A stretch of DNA of 23,389 nt from Tethybacter castelli (GTDB taxonomy: Bacteria > Pseudomonadota > Gammaproteobacteria > Tethybacterales > Tethybacteraceae): assembly GCA_036679665.1 (NCBI GenBank), contig JAZHEJ010000067.1:1-23389 (forward strand), given 5' to 3'. Shown here in pieces: positions 7,173 through 15,228 of the stretch (positions are counted from its first letter, which is position 1; each line of letters starts with the position of its first letter). The notes under the pieces are model-generated. The model ran no database searches, had not been told where the DNA came from, and saw only the letters and a list, made by a program, of their open reading frames with translations. A program made the position numbers and the translations under genes.

Positions 7173-8191
7173 TTCAAGATGTGGTCCAAGCGCTAGGAGT
7201 GCCGCTGGTCGACAGCAGTCGGGAAGAAGAGGTCGACGAGGACGTGTTCCACCGGGCGTTGCGCTATCACCGCATTATCATTATGACTGACGCGGATGTT
7301 GACGGTTCGCACATCGCGACGTTGTTGCTAACGTTCTTTTTCCGGCGGATGGTCTCGCTTGTGCATAGCGGATTTATTTATCTGGCCATGCCGCCACTGT
7401 ACAAAGCCAAGATCGGTAAGACTGAGCGATATTTGCAGGACGATAACGAGTTGATCGGGTTTTTAGCCGAACAAGCGCTCGCCGAGTCTACCTACCAGTC
7501 CGGCAACGGCGGCGAAAAGGTTGGTTTTGCCCGCGCTTTCAACATGCTGGTGCAAGCTGAGCAGATTATCACCCGCTATGCTAACAATGCCGCGGCTCCG
7601 CTTGATGAAGGAGTGTTACGGGCTTTGTTAAAAATTAATTCGCCGCTGGAGCTAAACGACAAAGCAAATGCCGACAGTTCGGTCGCGCGCCTCGCAGAGG
7701 CGGTTAACGATAATTCTTTGGAATTGCGACTGGTCGATGCTGAACTAAGCGACGGCTTCGAAATTGAATGTTATCGAAGCGTGTATGGCAGCGCGCGCAA
7801 GACCGGACGGTTGCGGCGCAGGTTTTTAGAAGGTCGCGACGGCGATTTTCTGTGCGATACCGCCGGTGAAGTGCGGGCGCTAGGTGAAACCGGCAAGGTG
7901 AGTTTTGGCAAAGAAGAAATCGAGGTGCGCGGTGCGGTCGAAGCTTACAACTGGCTTATTGAGCGGGCCCGAAACGCGGTTTCGATTCAGCGCTATAAAG
8001 GTTTGGGCGAGATGAACCCCGAACAGCTTTGGGAAACGACTATGGATCCCAAGCGCAGACGGTTGATCAAGGTAAGAATTAATGACGAAACTGAAGCGCA
8101 GGATCTGTTCGCGGACCTGATGGGTGAAAACGTCCAACCGCGCAAGGAGTTCATTTCCCAACGCGCGCTACAAGCTGAGCTGAGCCTCTAA
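6977..8191 (+). CDS. gyrB: DNA gyrase subunit B, C-terminal part (frame broken)
   Basis: True GyrB sequence in this frame begins at the junction 7046-7049 and runs to the TAA at 8191; what precedes it (6977-7045) is the N-terminal part read out of frame. The TOPRIM domain starts mid-motif at GDSAGGSAKQGRDRAFQAIL, so the catalytic Glu (E. coli E424 in EGDSAGG) is lost and replaced by Ile in VIGDSAGG. The second acidic cluster MTDADVDGSH is intact. The roughly 200-residue insertion typical of the long proteobacterial GyrB follows. The C-terminus is normal: SIQRYKGLGEMNPEQLWETT and the tail FISQRALQAEL. No good start codon lies at the junction. If the missing ~240 nt were restored this would join the upstream part as one gyrB of about 800 residues. 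Confidence 0.9.
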   Translation: MSAVGEGSGSEVFIADQGQAGVIGDSAGGSAKQGRDRAFQAILPLRGKILNVEKARLDKIVQSKVIQDVVQALGVPLVDSSREEEVDEDVFHRALRYHRIIIMTDADVDGSHIATLLLTFFFRRMVSLVHSGFIYLAMPPLYKAKIGKTERYLQDDNELIGFLAEQALAESTYQSGNGGEKVGFARAFNMLVQAEQIITRYANNAAAPLDEGVLRALLKINSPLELNDKANADSSVARLAEAVNDNSLELRLVDAELSDGFEIECYRSVYGSARKTGRLRRRFLEGRDGDFLCDTAGEVRALGETGKVSFGKEEIEVRGAVEAYNWLIERARNAVSIQRYKGLGEMNPEQLWETTMDPKRRRLIKVRINDETEAQDLFADLMGENVQPRKEFISQRALQAELSL

Positions 8192-8204
8192 GCAAAGATA
8201 GCCG

Positions 8205-8219
8205 CCGCTTGAAAAGCGG
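8205..8219. terminator. Hairpin between convergent gyrB and MFS genes
   Basis: CCGCTTGAAAAGCGG forms a 6-bp stem with a GAA loop in the 36-nt gap between the two convergent stop codons. Neither side has a clear U-run, so it is a weak candidate for a shared terminator. Confidence 0.35.
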
Positions 8220-8227
8220 GTTATAAA

Positions 8228-9334
8228 TCAGCTTAGACGCCGGCTGGAGTAGAAACTTAGAAGCAGCACAGGCAGCAGCACCAAAAACGCGACGCGCAAA
8301 CTGATCATATCAGCGAGGATGCCGATAAGCGGCGGCCCGATCACGAAGGCGAACTCTGCCGCCAAAGTCAGGCAGGCCAAGTGTTTGGAAGTGTTGCCGG
8401 ACAATTGCGACGCCGCGGAGACGGATAGCGGAAAGCCGACCGTAACCCCCAGCCCGGCCAAGCCGAATCCAACAAAAATCAGCCAAACCGCAGGTTGCGC
8501 GACAATCAATCCCAAACCGATTATCGCCAGGCTCAAACACAGCCGCGCCAGCATGATTTGACCCAAGCGTTGTTTGAGCCAGTCGCCCGCAAAGCGACCT
8601 GCAAAAATGCTCAAGCCGTAGCCGGCTTCAATCACATCAGGGCCCATCACTTCGCGCAGATATATGACCGACCAGTCAAGCATGGCGCCTTCGGACATCG
8701 CAAAGCCGAAGATAAACACACATACCCACAGCACGGCCCAATTGAAATGCGCTTTATCTTTTTGTTCAGCTTCTGGTTTGCTGCGCGGCATCTTATAGGT
8801 AAGCCATCCTGAGAAAGTTAGCGTCATCACCGTCAATATCAACGCGGTGGTAAGCAAGCTTACGTCTAAGCGGCTCAGTTGCACGCCGACTAAGCTTCCC
8901 ACCAGCAGACCGACGCTCCAGCAACCGTGCGCGCGATTCATAATATGGCGGGAGCTTTGCTGTTCCACCGTCGCGGCGAAAGAGTTAAGCCCAAGTTCGG
9001 TATAAGCTAGCGCCATGCCGACCAGCAAGGTGGCGCCCATTAAAAATGGCAAGTTATCGGCCACTCCGACCAGCACTATCGGGGCGCAAAATGCCGGAAA
9101 ACCAATTATCAAAATCAGCCGCGAGCCCCATCGATGCAAGCTTAAGCCGGCTATCGGCAACATCAAAATCACCCCGATCGCCAACGAAAAAAGAGCCCAT
9201 CCCAACTCGGCTTTGGTTAAATCCAAAGCATGTTGAATATCCGGAAGGCGCACCAGGAACCCGCCAAATGTCAGCGGTTGCAAGAAAAACAACAGCATGA
9301 CCATTATGACCGGATCAGGTGTACGTAGTCGCAT
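8228..9334 (-). CDS. MFS transporter, YbjJ-like
   Basis: A 368-residue inner-membrane protein with about 12 hydrophobic segments, of the major facilitator superfamily. The motifs HGCWSVGLLVGS (about 138-149) and EGAMLDWSVIYLR (about 215-227) are typical of the YbjJ group, whose substrates are poorly known. GYGLSIFAGRFAGD in the second half is about three residues shorter than the usual GYAAFSLAMALGR pattern, and the protein is slightly short for the family (about 390-400). I chose the ATG at 9334 because GGAA lies 6 nt upstream; a TTG at 9346 would add four residues. The gene is convergent with gyrB and follows the SRPBCC gene on the same strand after 63 nt. Substrate unknown. Confidence 0.85.
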   Translation of the reverse strand: MRLRTPDPVIMVMLLFFLQPLTFGGFLVRLPDIQHALDLTKAELGWALFSLAIGVILMLPIAGLSLHRWGSRLILIIGFPAFCAPIVLVGVADNLPFLMGATLLVGMALAYTELGLNSFAATVEQQSSRHIMNRAHGCWSVGLLVGSLVGVQLSRLDVSLLTTALILTVMTLTFSGWLTYKMPRSKPEAEQKDKAHFNWAVLWVCVFIFGFAMSEGAMLDWSVIYLREVMGPDVIEAGYGLSIFAGRFAGDWLKQRLGQIMLARLCLSLAIIGLGLIVAQPAVWLIFVGFGLAGLGVTVGFPLSVSAASQLSGNTSKHLACLTLAAEFAFVIGPPLIGILADMISLRVAFLVLLPVLLLSFYSSRRLS

Positions 9335-9397
9335 GGCGAATTCCAATTATGCAGGCTGCAAGCTGCCTTGATTAAGCGGGTGAGAAAATAAAGGCGG

Positions 9398-10414
9398 TCA
9401 GCCTTTTACCGGCAAATACAAACAAGTAATGTATTCGTCGGGATCATCGCAATCGAACAGCGATTTTTGATATACATCCATGGCGGGACGACGCCAATCG
9501 AACTTCAGTTTGTTGATCTGTAAATAACGAAAGGCCTGCGTCCAAGCCAAATCGAGAAAATCGTAGTTGCCGGCCAAGACAATCTGGCAAAACATCCCCG
9601 CCGGGTAACTTTTGACGGTGAAGCCTTCCACCTGTGATTTGGCAGTCGGCGCCACCAACTCCAGATCGACTTGATTGGTTTTGAAGTTGACCTTGTTGTA
9701 GATGGCCGCGGTGCGAAACTCCGCGGCCGCCTCGCCATCGCCATCGCCATCGACGGCGGCGGCTTGGGCAAGCTTCGGATAAACATCTCGCATCGTGGTG
9801 CGCATTTCATCAAAGGACCCGACAAAAGGATGCATCGCGCAGGTCATCGCCGGAAATACGCTGATGCCCGAGAAGGTAAGCTTCATGCGCGGCGCGGTCG
9901 GATCGAGCTTTTGGCGCAACAACTCCAGGCCGTAGCGGCAATCGCCAGCTAGCATATGCTTGGTTTTACCGGCGAAAATACGCCACACAAACGGCATCCG
10001 GCCCGCCAGGTTGCAGGTAACTTTGGTGCCTGAACCATCAGCTTCAAATTGCCAAGTCTTCTGGATTTGATAATGGCGCGGACGTAAAAATTGAACGTTT
10101 TGAACTATGCTATGCGGGCGGTCCAAGGAGACGTTGGTCAGTTCGCCGGTCCCGATTTTCTTACTCGACCATTTCCAGCGACTGCCCTTTTGGTCGCTAG
10201 CGTCGGAAAATTCATGCGCGCATTCGTCTTTGGTCTGCAACCGCGGATGCCAAGCCAGGTTATCGCGCAAATCGATAATCGCCGCAAAAACTTTGTCAGG
10301 ATCAACCGCGATATTGATCGATTCGCTAGCGTTGATTTTGCCACTAAACATAAATAGATTGCCGAGTACCAGACCCAGCACGAGTATTACCAGGAAAATC
10401 AACAAGGTGCTCAT
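9398..10414 (-). CDS. Membrane-anchored SRPBCC protein with GyrI-like effector-binding domain
   Basis: The 338-residue protein has an N-terminal membrane segment (about 4-24), an SRPBCC/polyketide-cyclase-like domain (about 28-172, with SINIAVDPDKVFAAIIDLRD and TWQFEADGSGTKVTCNL), and a C-terminal part (about 175-338) resembling the GyrI/AraC effector-binding fold, with YPAGMFCQIVLAGNYDFL and a terminal EYITCLYLPV. Both domains bind small hydrophobic ligands in other families; the ligand here is unknown. A short acidic linker, VDGDGDGEAAAE (221-232), is coded by a GATGGC tandem repeat near 9733-9755 that could vary in length. The gene is divergent from topB across a 136-nt AT-rich gap. Confidence 0.75.
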   Translation of the reverse strand: MSTLLIFLVILVLGLVLGNLFMFSGKINASESINIAVDPDKVFAAIIDLRDNLAWHPRLQTKDECAHEFSDASDQKGSRWKWSSKKIGTGELTNVSLDRPHSIVQNVQFLRPRHYQIQKTWQFEADGSGTKVTCNLAGRMPFVWRIFAGKTKHMLAGDCRYGLELLRQKLDPTAPRMKLTFSGISVFPAMTCAMHPFVGSFDEMRTTMRDVYPKLAQAAAVDGDGDGEAAAEFRTAAIYNKVNFKTNQVDLELVAPTAKSQVEGFTVKSYPAGMFCQIVLAGNYDFLDLAWTQAFRYLQINKLKFDWRRPAMDVYQKSLFDCDDPDEYITCLYLPVKG

Positions 10415-10488
10415 CAGCTAAAAAATCAATAATAATATGCAAAAAAACCGGATGAATCCCTTGTTGTATTTATAACATATTATCAACA

Positions 10489-10494
10489 TTGACA
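10489..10494 (+). promoter_or_regulatory. Possible -35 element in the divergent SRPBCC/topB gap
   Basis: A perfect TTGACA lies in the AT-rich gap 10415-10550. No matching -10 is found at 16-18 nt, so a topB promoter is only suggested. Several TATAA-like strings lie on both strands of the gap. Confidence 0.2.
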
Positions 10495-10550
10495 GTTGCC
10501 AAATCATCTTAAAAGCAAATAATTTAGCTATGTTGATGTAATATGACGCC

Positions 10551-13184
10551 TTGAATAAAACTTTGGTAATCAGCGAAAAACCTTCGGTCGCCGGCGACAT
10601 CGCGCGCGCGTTGGGCAATGCGCAACGTCGCGGCGACTATTTCGAAAATGATAATTTCATTATCACCTCAGCGATCGGCCATTTGGTGGAAATTTATAAC
10701 CCGAACGAGGAAACCGCGGATTATAAAAGCGTTCGCAAGACCGGCCCGGCCAAATCGTCAGATGCCAAAGCCGCCCCCAAGGCCGGCAAGTGGTCGTTGG
10801 ACAGCTTGCCGGTGATTCCAAGCGAATTTGCGTTGCGCCCAACCAAAAACACCGTTGACCGGGTAAAGCTGATCGCCAGATTGGCCAAGCGGTCCGAGGT
10901 TACCGAAGTCATCAACGCTTGTGATGCCGGCCGCGAAGGTGAGCTGATATTCCATAACCTGGCCAAATATATCAACCTAACCAAGCCGGTTAGACGCCTG
11001 TGGCTTCAGTCGATGACGCCGCAAGCGATCAGGGACGGATTTGCGCAGTTGCGCGATGAAAAAGAATTGCTGCAGTTGCGCGAAGCCGCCATCGCGCGCT
11101 CTGACGCCGACTGGCTAGTCGGCATCAATGCGACAAGAGCACTGACCGCGCTCAATTCCAAGGACGGCGGATTTATCCTTACCACCGCAGGCCGGGTGCA
11201 AACTCCGACGCTGGCGATGCTGGTTAGCCGCGAGCGCGAGCGCAACGCGCATGTGCCCAAACCATACTGGCTGCTTGATATAACCTGCAAGGCTACGTCC
11301 GGCGTCTATACCGCAAGATGGGTGCGAAGTTTGGGCCAAGATAAGGATGAAGCGGCTGCCGACAATACCGAAGGTCGCGGCCGAATCTGGGATGAGCAAC
11401 AGGCCAAACAGATTACCGACATGGTAACTTCCGACGATCCGCTATTTGGCACCGCGACGGATGTAAGCAAAAAACGCACCTTGCAACCGCCCGCGTTGTT
11501 CGATCTCAACAGTCTGCAACGGGAGGCCAATCGCCGCCATTCGCTGTCGGCGCGTCGCACGATGCAGGCCGCGCAGGCGCTTTATGAGCGTTACAAGTTG
11601 CTCACCTATCCGCGCACCGAATCCCGACATTTGCCGCCGGACTACGTTTCGGTCGTAAGCGCGACTTTAAAGAAACTTGGCCAAGCGTCGAGCGATCAAG
11701 CTGGCGATAATCTGCAAATGAGCGATATTGCCAAGCTGAGCAAAGTGGCAGTCGAAGGCGTGCGGACAGTCGGCAAAAAGGTATTTGACGCAACCAAGAT
11801 TACCGATCATTTCGCGATTATTCCCACGGGCGAGTTGCCGCGTCCGACGTTGCCGGAGCTTGAACAGAAGATATACAATCTGGTGTGTCGCAGGTTTGTT
11901 GCGAGATTTATGCCGCCTGCGGTACAGCTTCATACGACGCGCACCACCACCGTGGACAACGAGCAGTTTGAAAGCAAAGGTAGCGTGACGCTTGAGCCGG
12001 GCTGGCTGGCCGCCACCTCGCCGGACAAAGGAAGCAATGAATTACCGCCTTTGGCCGGTGAATCCGAACAGGTAACGATATCGGAACCGGATCTGCAGGA
12101 TAAAGTTACCAATCCTCCGGCGCGCTATGATGACGCAAAGTTGTTGGGCGCGATGCAAGGAGCCTATAAAGCGGTCTCCGAAGAAGATCTCGCCAGCGCT
12201 TTGCAACAAGGCGGCGGGCTAGGCACTCCGGCTACTCGCGCGAACATAATCGAAGAACTGATCCGGCATGATTACATAGTCCGTTCCGATAAAGAACTGA
12301 TTCCAACTCAGCGCGCCTTTTCGCTGATTGATTTGCTAGACGGTATGCACATCAGCATGCTGACCAAGCCGCAGTTGACCGGTCAGTGGGAAAGCCGCCT
12401 CAAAAGCATTGAGCAAGGAACCGAAACCTCAGCCGAGTTTCTTAGCGGAATTTACGATCTGTCCCGGCAAATTGCCAGCGTGGCCAAACAATACAATCCG
12501 GACACTACCGAAGGCGAATACGCGACGCTGACCGCAAGTTGTCCGCGCTGTCGCGAAGAGACAATGCGCGAGTCTTATCGCAAATACATGTGTACCAACG
12601 AGCAGTGCAAGTTTTTCATCTGGAAAATCATTGCGAGCAGACCGATTAGCCCTGAGGAGGCTGAAATTTTGCTTTCCACCGGGTCGCTAGGCCCGTTGGA
12701 TGATTTTAAAAGCCGACGCGGGCTGCCCTTCACGGCAAAAGTCTTGTTAGAAGAATCGGGCAAAGTGGATTTTGAATTTCCCGCCGACCAAGATTTAAAT
12801 GTGGATTTTGAAACGCTGGAAATAATCGGCGCGTGTCCTGTATGTCAGGCGGATGTCGGAGCCGCCGGCGGGAGCTTTTTCTGTCGCAATCTGAGTAGTA
12901 AAAAATGCGATTTTAGGCTTGGACGCACTATCTTGAAGCGCGAGCTTGCAAACGATGAATGCGCCTATTTGCTTAAAGAACGCAAATCGGATCTGCTCAA
13001 GGGTTTTATTTCAAGGCGCGGCAGACCGTTTAGCGCTTATTTGGTCATTGATAACAAAGGCAAGTTGAGTTTTGAATTTGATAAACCGGCGGCCAAGAAA
13101 AAACCAGCCAAACGCAGTGCCAAAAAATCTGCCAAGCCCGCCGCGAAAAAAGCTGCTCTTAAATCTGCGGTAATCCCCGATTAA
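10551..13184 (+). CDS. topB: DNA topoisomerase III
   Basis: A type IA topoisomerase that relaxes and decatenates DNA through a 5'-phosphotyrosine link. The 877-residue protein starts with the TOPRIM strand TLVISEKPSVAG (4-15) and has INACDAGREGELIF (121-134), the core LTTAGRVQTPTLAMLVSRE (210-228), and the catalytic tyrosine Y353 in LLTYPRTESRH. GGGLGTPATRANIIEELI follows in the 55x-57x region. Two C-terminal zinc-type repeats contain CPRC...CTNEQC (about 664-690) and CPVC...CRN..KKC (about 762-787), and the tail from about 845 is Lys/Ala-rich, likely binding DNA. The form NACDAGREGE and the long C-terminus fit the TopB of Burkholderiales-like proteobacteria. The start is a TTG; an ATG at 10543 is out of frame and closes at once. 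No Shine-Dalgarno sequence is evident. Confidence 0.95.
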   Translation: MNKTLVISEKPSVAGDIARALGNAQRRGDYFENDNFIITSAIGHLVEIYNPNEETADYKSVRKTGPAKSSDAKAAPKAGKWSLDSLPVIPSEFALRPTKNTVDRVKLIARLAKRSEVTEVINACDAGREGELIFHNLAKYINLTKPVRRLWLQSMTPQAIRDGFAQLRDEKELLQLREAAIARSDADWLVGINATRALTALNSKDGGFILTTAGRVQTPTLAMLVSRERERNAHVPKPYWLLDITCKATSGVYTARWVRSLGQDKDEAAADNTEGRGRIWDEQQAKQITDMVTSDDPLFGTATDVSKKRTLQPPALFDLNSLQREANRRHSLSARRTMQAAQALYERYKLLTYPRTESRHLPPDYVSVVSATLKKLGQASSDQAGDNLQMSDIAKLSKVAVEGVRTVGKKVFDATKITDHFAIIPTGELPRPTLPELEQKIYNLVCRRFVARFMPPAVQLHTTRTTTVDNEQFESKGSVTLEPGWLAATSPDKGSNELPPLAGESEQVTISEPDLQDKVTNPPARYDDAKLLGAMQGAYKAVSEEDLASALQQGGGLGTPATRANIIEELIRHDYIVRSDKELIPTQRAFSLIDLLDGMHISMLTKPQLTGQWESRLKSIEQGTETSAEFLSGIYDLSRQIASVAKQYNPDTTEGEYATLTASCPRCREETMRESYRKYMCTNEQCKFFIWKIIASRPISPEEAEILLSTGSLGPLDDFKSRRGLPFTAKVLLEESGKVDFEFPADQDLNVDFETLEIIGACPVCQADVGAAGGSFFCRNLSSKKCDFRLGRTILKRELANDECAYLLKERKSDLLKGFISRRGRPFSAYLVIDNKGKLSFEFDKPAAKKKPAKRSAKKSAKPAAKKAALKSAVIPD

Positions 13185-13192
13185 AATAAATA

Positions 13193-13210
13193 ACACGTAT
13201 ATTTACGTGT
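13193..13210 (+). promoter_or_regulatory. AT-rich hairpin between topB and lipoprotein gene
   Basis: ACACGTATATTTACGTGT has perfect 7-bp arms with a TATT loop, followed by ATTTTC. It could be a weak topB terminator or an operator. It ends 7 nt before the lipoprotein ATG and occupies the place of a ribosome binding site. Confidence 0.4.
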
Positions 13211-13217
13211 ATTTTCT

Positions 13218-13661
13218 ATGGCCATGAAATCAACTACCGTGGGCAAAGGCCTTTTAGGCGTCGGTATGTTATTGTTTTTGTCTAGTTGCGCTTCATTGAC
13301 CTGTTCTTTTGGGCCTTGGCAAAATGAGTTTCGCGAGGCCGAATCACAAATTAGCAAAATAGAGGGTAATCTTGCCAGGGGCTATGCTTTACATCGCTCC
13401 GAGCGTTATGAAAGTGTTCCATACACCACAACGGAGACTTATTGTGTCACTGCCGATGCGCTCGGTTGTCTGCATTCTGAAACCAGGACGATCACCAAAT
13501 ATCGGGATGAGTTGCGTTACACTGAAACGCCGATAGCGATTGATGTGGAAGCGGAGCGCTCAAGGCTTAGTTATTGGTACGGCGTCTATGCGGAAGCGGA
13601 GCCGTTAGCCGCGGCCGAATACGATGACTGCATCGCCGCTAAAGTTAACGCGTCACAGTAG
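13218..13661 (+). CDS. Small predicted lipoprotein, unknown function
   Basis: The 147-residue protein begins with a signal peptide (K4 to about L21) ending in the lipobox LSSC, with the lipidated cysteine at C24, so it is probably an envelope lipoprotein. The mature part has a helical stretch (EFREAESQISKIEGNLARGY), a Thr/Tyr-rich middle (YESVPYTTTETYCVTADALGC) and a helical C-terminus ending in DDCIAAKVNASQ. I do not recognise a family. The start is ATG-GCC-ATG at 13218 or 13224, with no Shine-Dalgarno sequence. The last codons (13620-13653) are repeated imperfectly 4.3 kb away at 17929-17962, on the other side of the capsid-gene insert, so this gene's 3' end marks the insertion boundary. 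Confidence 0.75.
   Translation: MAMKSTTVGKGLLGVGMLLFLSSCASLTCSFGPWQNEFREAESQISKIEGNLARGYALHRSERYESVPYTTTETYCVTADALGCLHSETRTITKYRDELRYTETPIAIDVEAERSRLSYWYGVYAEAEPLAAAEYDDCIAAKVNASQ
13620..13653 (+). repeat. Left flanking direct repeat of the capsid-gene insert
   Basis: The 34 nt coding for YDDCIAAKVNA at the end of the lipoprotein gene match 17929-17962 at 29 of 34 positions. Two of the five differences are silent in the gene's frame. It is a candidate attachment-type boundary, or the remains of a duplicated gene end. Confidence 0.6.
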
Positions 13662-13846
13662 CGTCGGTAGCGAAATAATAGAGTCACTATGCAAGAATAT
13701 TTGCTTTAACGGTAGCTCGCATGAAAGGGTAATCGATCAGGCGTTTATCTTCATTGCGCAGAGTACACATTTTGGCAAGCATGACTAAAATTAATGGAAT
13801 GTTGCGCGTGCTAATATGTTCGACGAGCTGAAGGAGTATTTAAACA

Positions 13847-14506
13847 ATGTCACGATCACCTAGACCCACCCGCAAGGAAATCCAAGCTGCTGCAGACCAG
13901 GGGCGGATTCTGCCGCAAGACCGTCCGCACAACGAAGTTCGCACCGTCGGCGAACTGCTTGACGGAGTCTATAACCCGCAAGGGGAGTTTCTGGTTGGTA
14001 AGGACAAAAGAGGTCATAATGTTTGGGCCGAAAGCGCCGGAGAGGCGGTGATCGATTACGAGCCGAAAATGGTGATTGATGGTTGGATGTTCTATCACAC
14101 GATCATGCACGATGACGAAGGAAACCGATCTTCGTACCTTGCGATCTCGCATCAGAAAAACCAACGCAAGGGTGATGTCACGGTGTTGCCGTGCAAAACT
14201 CAAGTATTCACCGCGCTGGCCGAAAAGGAAGACATCGTCAATCCGATCACTGGCAAGAAGGTGACAAAGCACCGCGAGTGGTTGCATGAATTCATCGTGA
14301 TGACGTTGTTCAAAAACGGATTTGATTGGGACGTCGACAACAACTGGAGTCTGGTCAAAGGCAAATACATGAGTCTGTTTAACGCGCTGCAAAAGCTGCC
14401 GGAGACTCTAGTCTCGCTCCATCCCACCAAAATAGGCAAAGCGTCAATCGTTAGTTATGACCCTATCCGGGTCGCGCTGAGCGTAGGGGCGGCAGACAAA
14501 AACTAG
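13847..14506 (+). CDS. Unknown protein of the capsid-gene insert, 219 residues
   Basis: I do not recognise this protein. It has a basic N-terminus (SRSPRPTRKEIQ), no signal peptide or membrane segment, and a mixed alpha/beta composition with several aromatic residues (VIDGWMFYHTIMHDDEG, HREWLHEFIVMTLFKNGFDW). The start is well supported: AAGGAG at 13831-13836, 10 nt before the ATG. It stops at a TAG. It is the first gene after the left repeat and is in the same direction as the capsid gene, so it may be a phage structural or replication-module protein; that is inference from position. A 16-codon frame (13816-13863) overlaps its start. Confidence 0.75.
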   Translation: MSRSPRPTRKEIQAAADQGRILPQDRPHNEVRTVGELLDGVYNPQGEFLVGKDKRGHNVWAESAGEAVIDYEPKMVIDGWMFYHTIMHDDEGNRSSYLAISHQKNQRKGDVTVLPCKTQVFTALAEKEDIVNPITGKKVTKHREWLHEFIVMTLFKNGFDWDVDNNWSLVKGKYMSLFNALQKLPETLVSLHPTKIGKASIVSYDPIRVALSVGAADKN

Positions 14507-14803
14507 ATTGAAGAGCTGGATCACCGGACGATACTCCTGCGGCTCACGTTAGCAAGCCTGAATGCTCGCTAGAGGCGCACTTTTATGGTCCGACGCGAAA
14601 TTCGCGCGAAGGCGGAGTAGGTATCGCGTCAATATTTTGATTGTATATTTAGTTGGTCAGCGTATCTAGGAGGTGTGAACTGAATAAGCCGATCAGTATA
14701 CTGCGGCATCCGCAACGAACAACGTGTTCGCGAGCACACACGGTGGTTGACCAATGCGCGATGTGGTAATGTTATGCAAAGTTGCAACCAACACGATATT
14801 TGA
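14507..14803 (+). other. Stretch with coding-like fragment but no intact gene
   Basis: No intact gene. A 42-codon open run at 14512-14637 reads like protein (SPDDTPAAHVSKPECSLEAH), bounded by TGA codons and without a start. A perfect AGGAGG lies at 14668-14673 but no usable ATG, GTG or TTG frame follows. CGCGAAATTCGCG (14594-14606) is palindromic. Probably decayed coding DNA. Confidence 0.35.
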
Positions 14804-15181
14804 GCGCATCGCAGTGCTGAGCTAGCCGACACCGATCTTCGGGCATAGCATGATTTCAATCGTGCAGCTGTGCGCATCAACCAACTCGGCAAACGTCTGC
14901 CGTATGTGCCGATGGTACAGCGGACTGTAGCGCGCGGCAACGAGCACCCTGCGACAGCATTCGTTTGAATTGTTCAACAACGACAAGCTGATTTTAATTG
15001 GCGTCAGCGGTGCCATGCCCATGAGGAACAGATGATATAAAAGTTCGCTGATATAGAGGAAATCAAGGCCAGTGCTTAAGCCCAGCGAAAGCAAACAGAC
15101 GAGCCTACAGATTCCGTGAAAATGTAGGAATCGTGCGACACGTGTGCACGGCTTGAAAAACGGTTCCGGAGTGAGTGCTAA
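14804..15181 (+). pseudogene. Decayed phage-type gene in several frames
   Basis: Protein-like sequence can be followed across frames. At 14804-14965 it includes HDFNRAAVRINQLGKRLPY after an in-frame TAG (14846). At 14958-15035 another frame gives FELFNNDKLILIGVSGAM. At 15041-15181 a third run gives KFADIEEIKASA, a TAA, AQRKQTDEPTDSVKM, a TAG and ESCDTCARLEKRFRSEC. Changes of frame together with all three stop codons indicate gene decay. I do not recognise the original function. It may be one gene or two. Confidence 0.45.
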
Positions 15182-15197
15182 TCAAATCGATTTGATT
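15180..15197. terminator. Perfect 18-nt palindrome followed by T-run
   Basis: AATCAAATCGATTTGATT is a perfect palindrome (hairpin with a 7-bp stem and TCGA loop), followed by TTTCTTTTT. It fits an AT-rich intrinsic terminator at the end of the decayed gene before it, or an operator upstream of the gene starting at 15229. Confidence 0.5.
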
Positions 15198-15228
15198 TTT
15201 CTTTTTATATTTGGTACAAAGAAAGTAA

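Noticed and set aside
13816..13863. 16-codon leader peptide gene overlapping the 219-residue gene
   Set aside because: It has no ribosome binding site of its own and no regulatory codon run.
14668..14690. Gene start after the perfect AGGAGG
   Set aside because: The possible CTG or GTG frames are very short or close at once. The motif is probably chance or a remnant.
14629..15094. Minus-strand ORFs of about 90-100 codons in the insert
   Set aside because: They are Cys/Arg-rich with no sensible composition or ribosome binding site, and are antisense to better plus-strand coding fragments.
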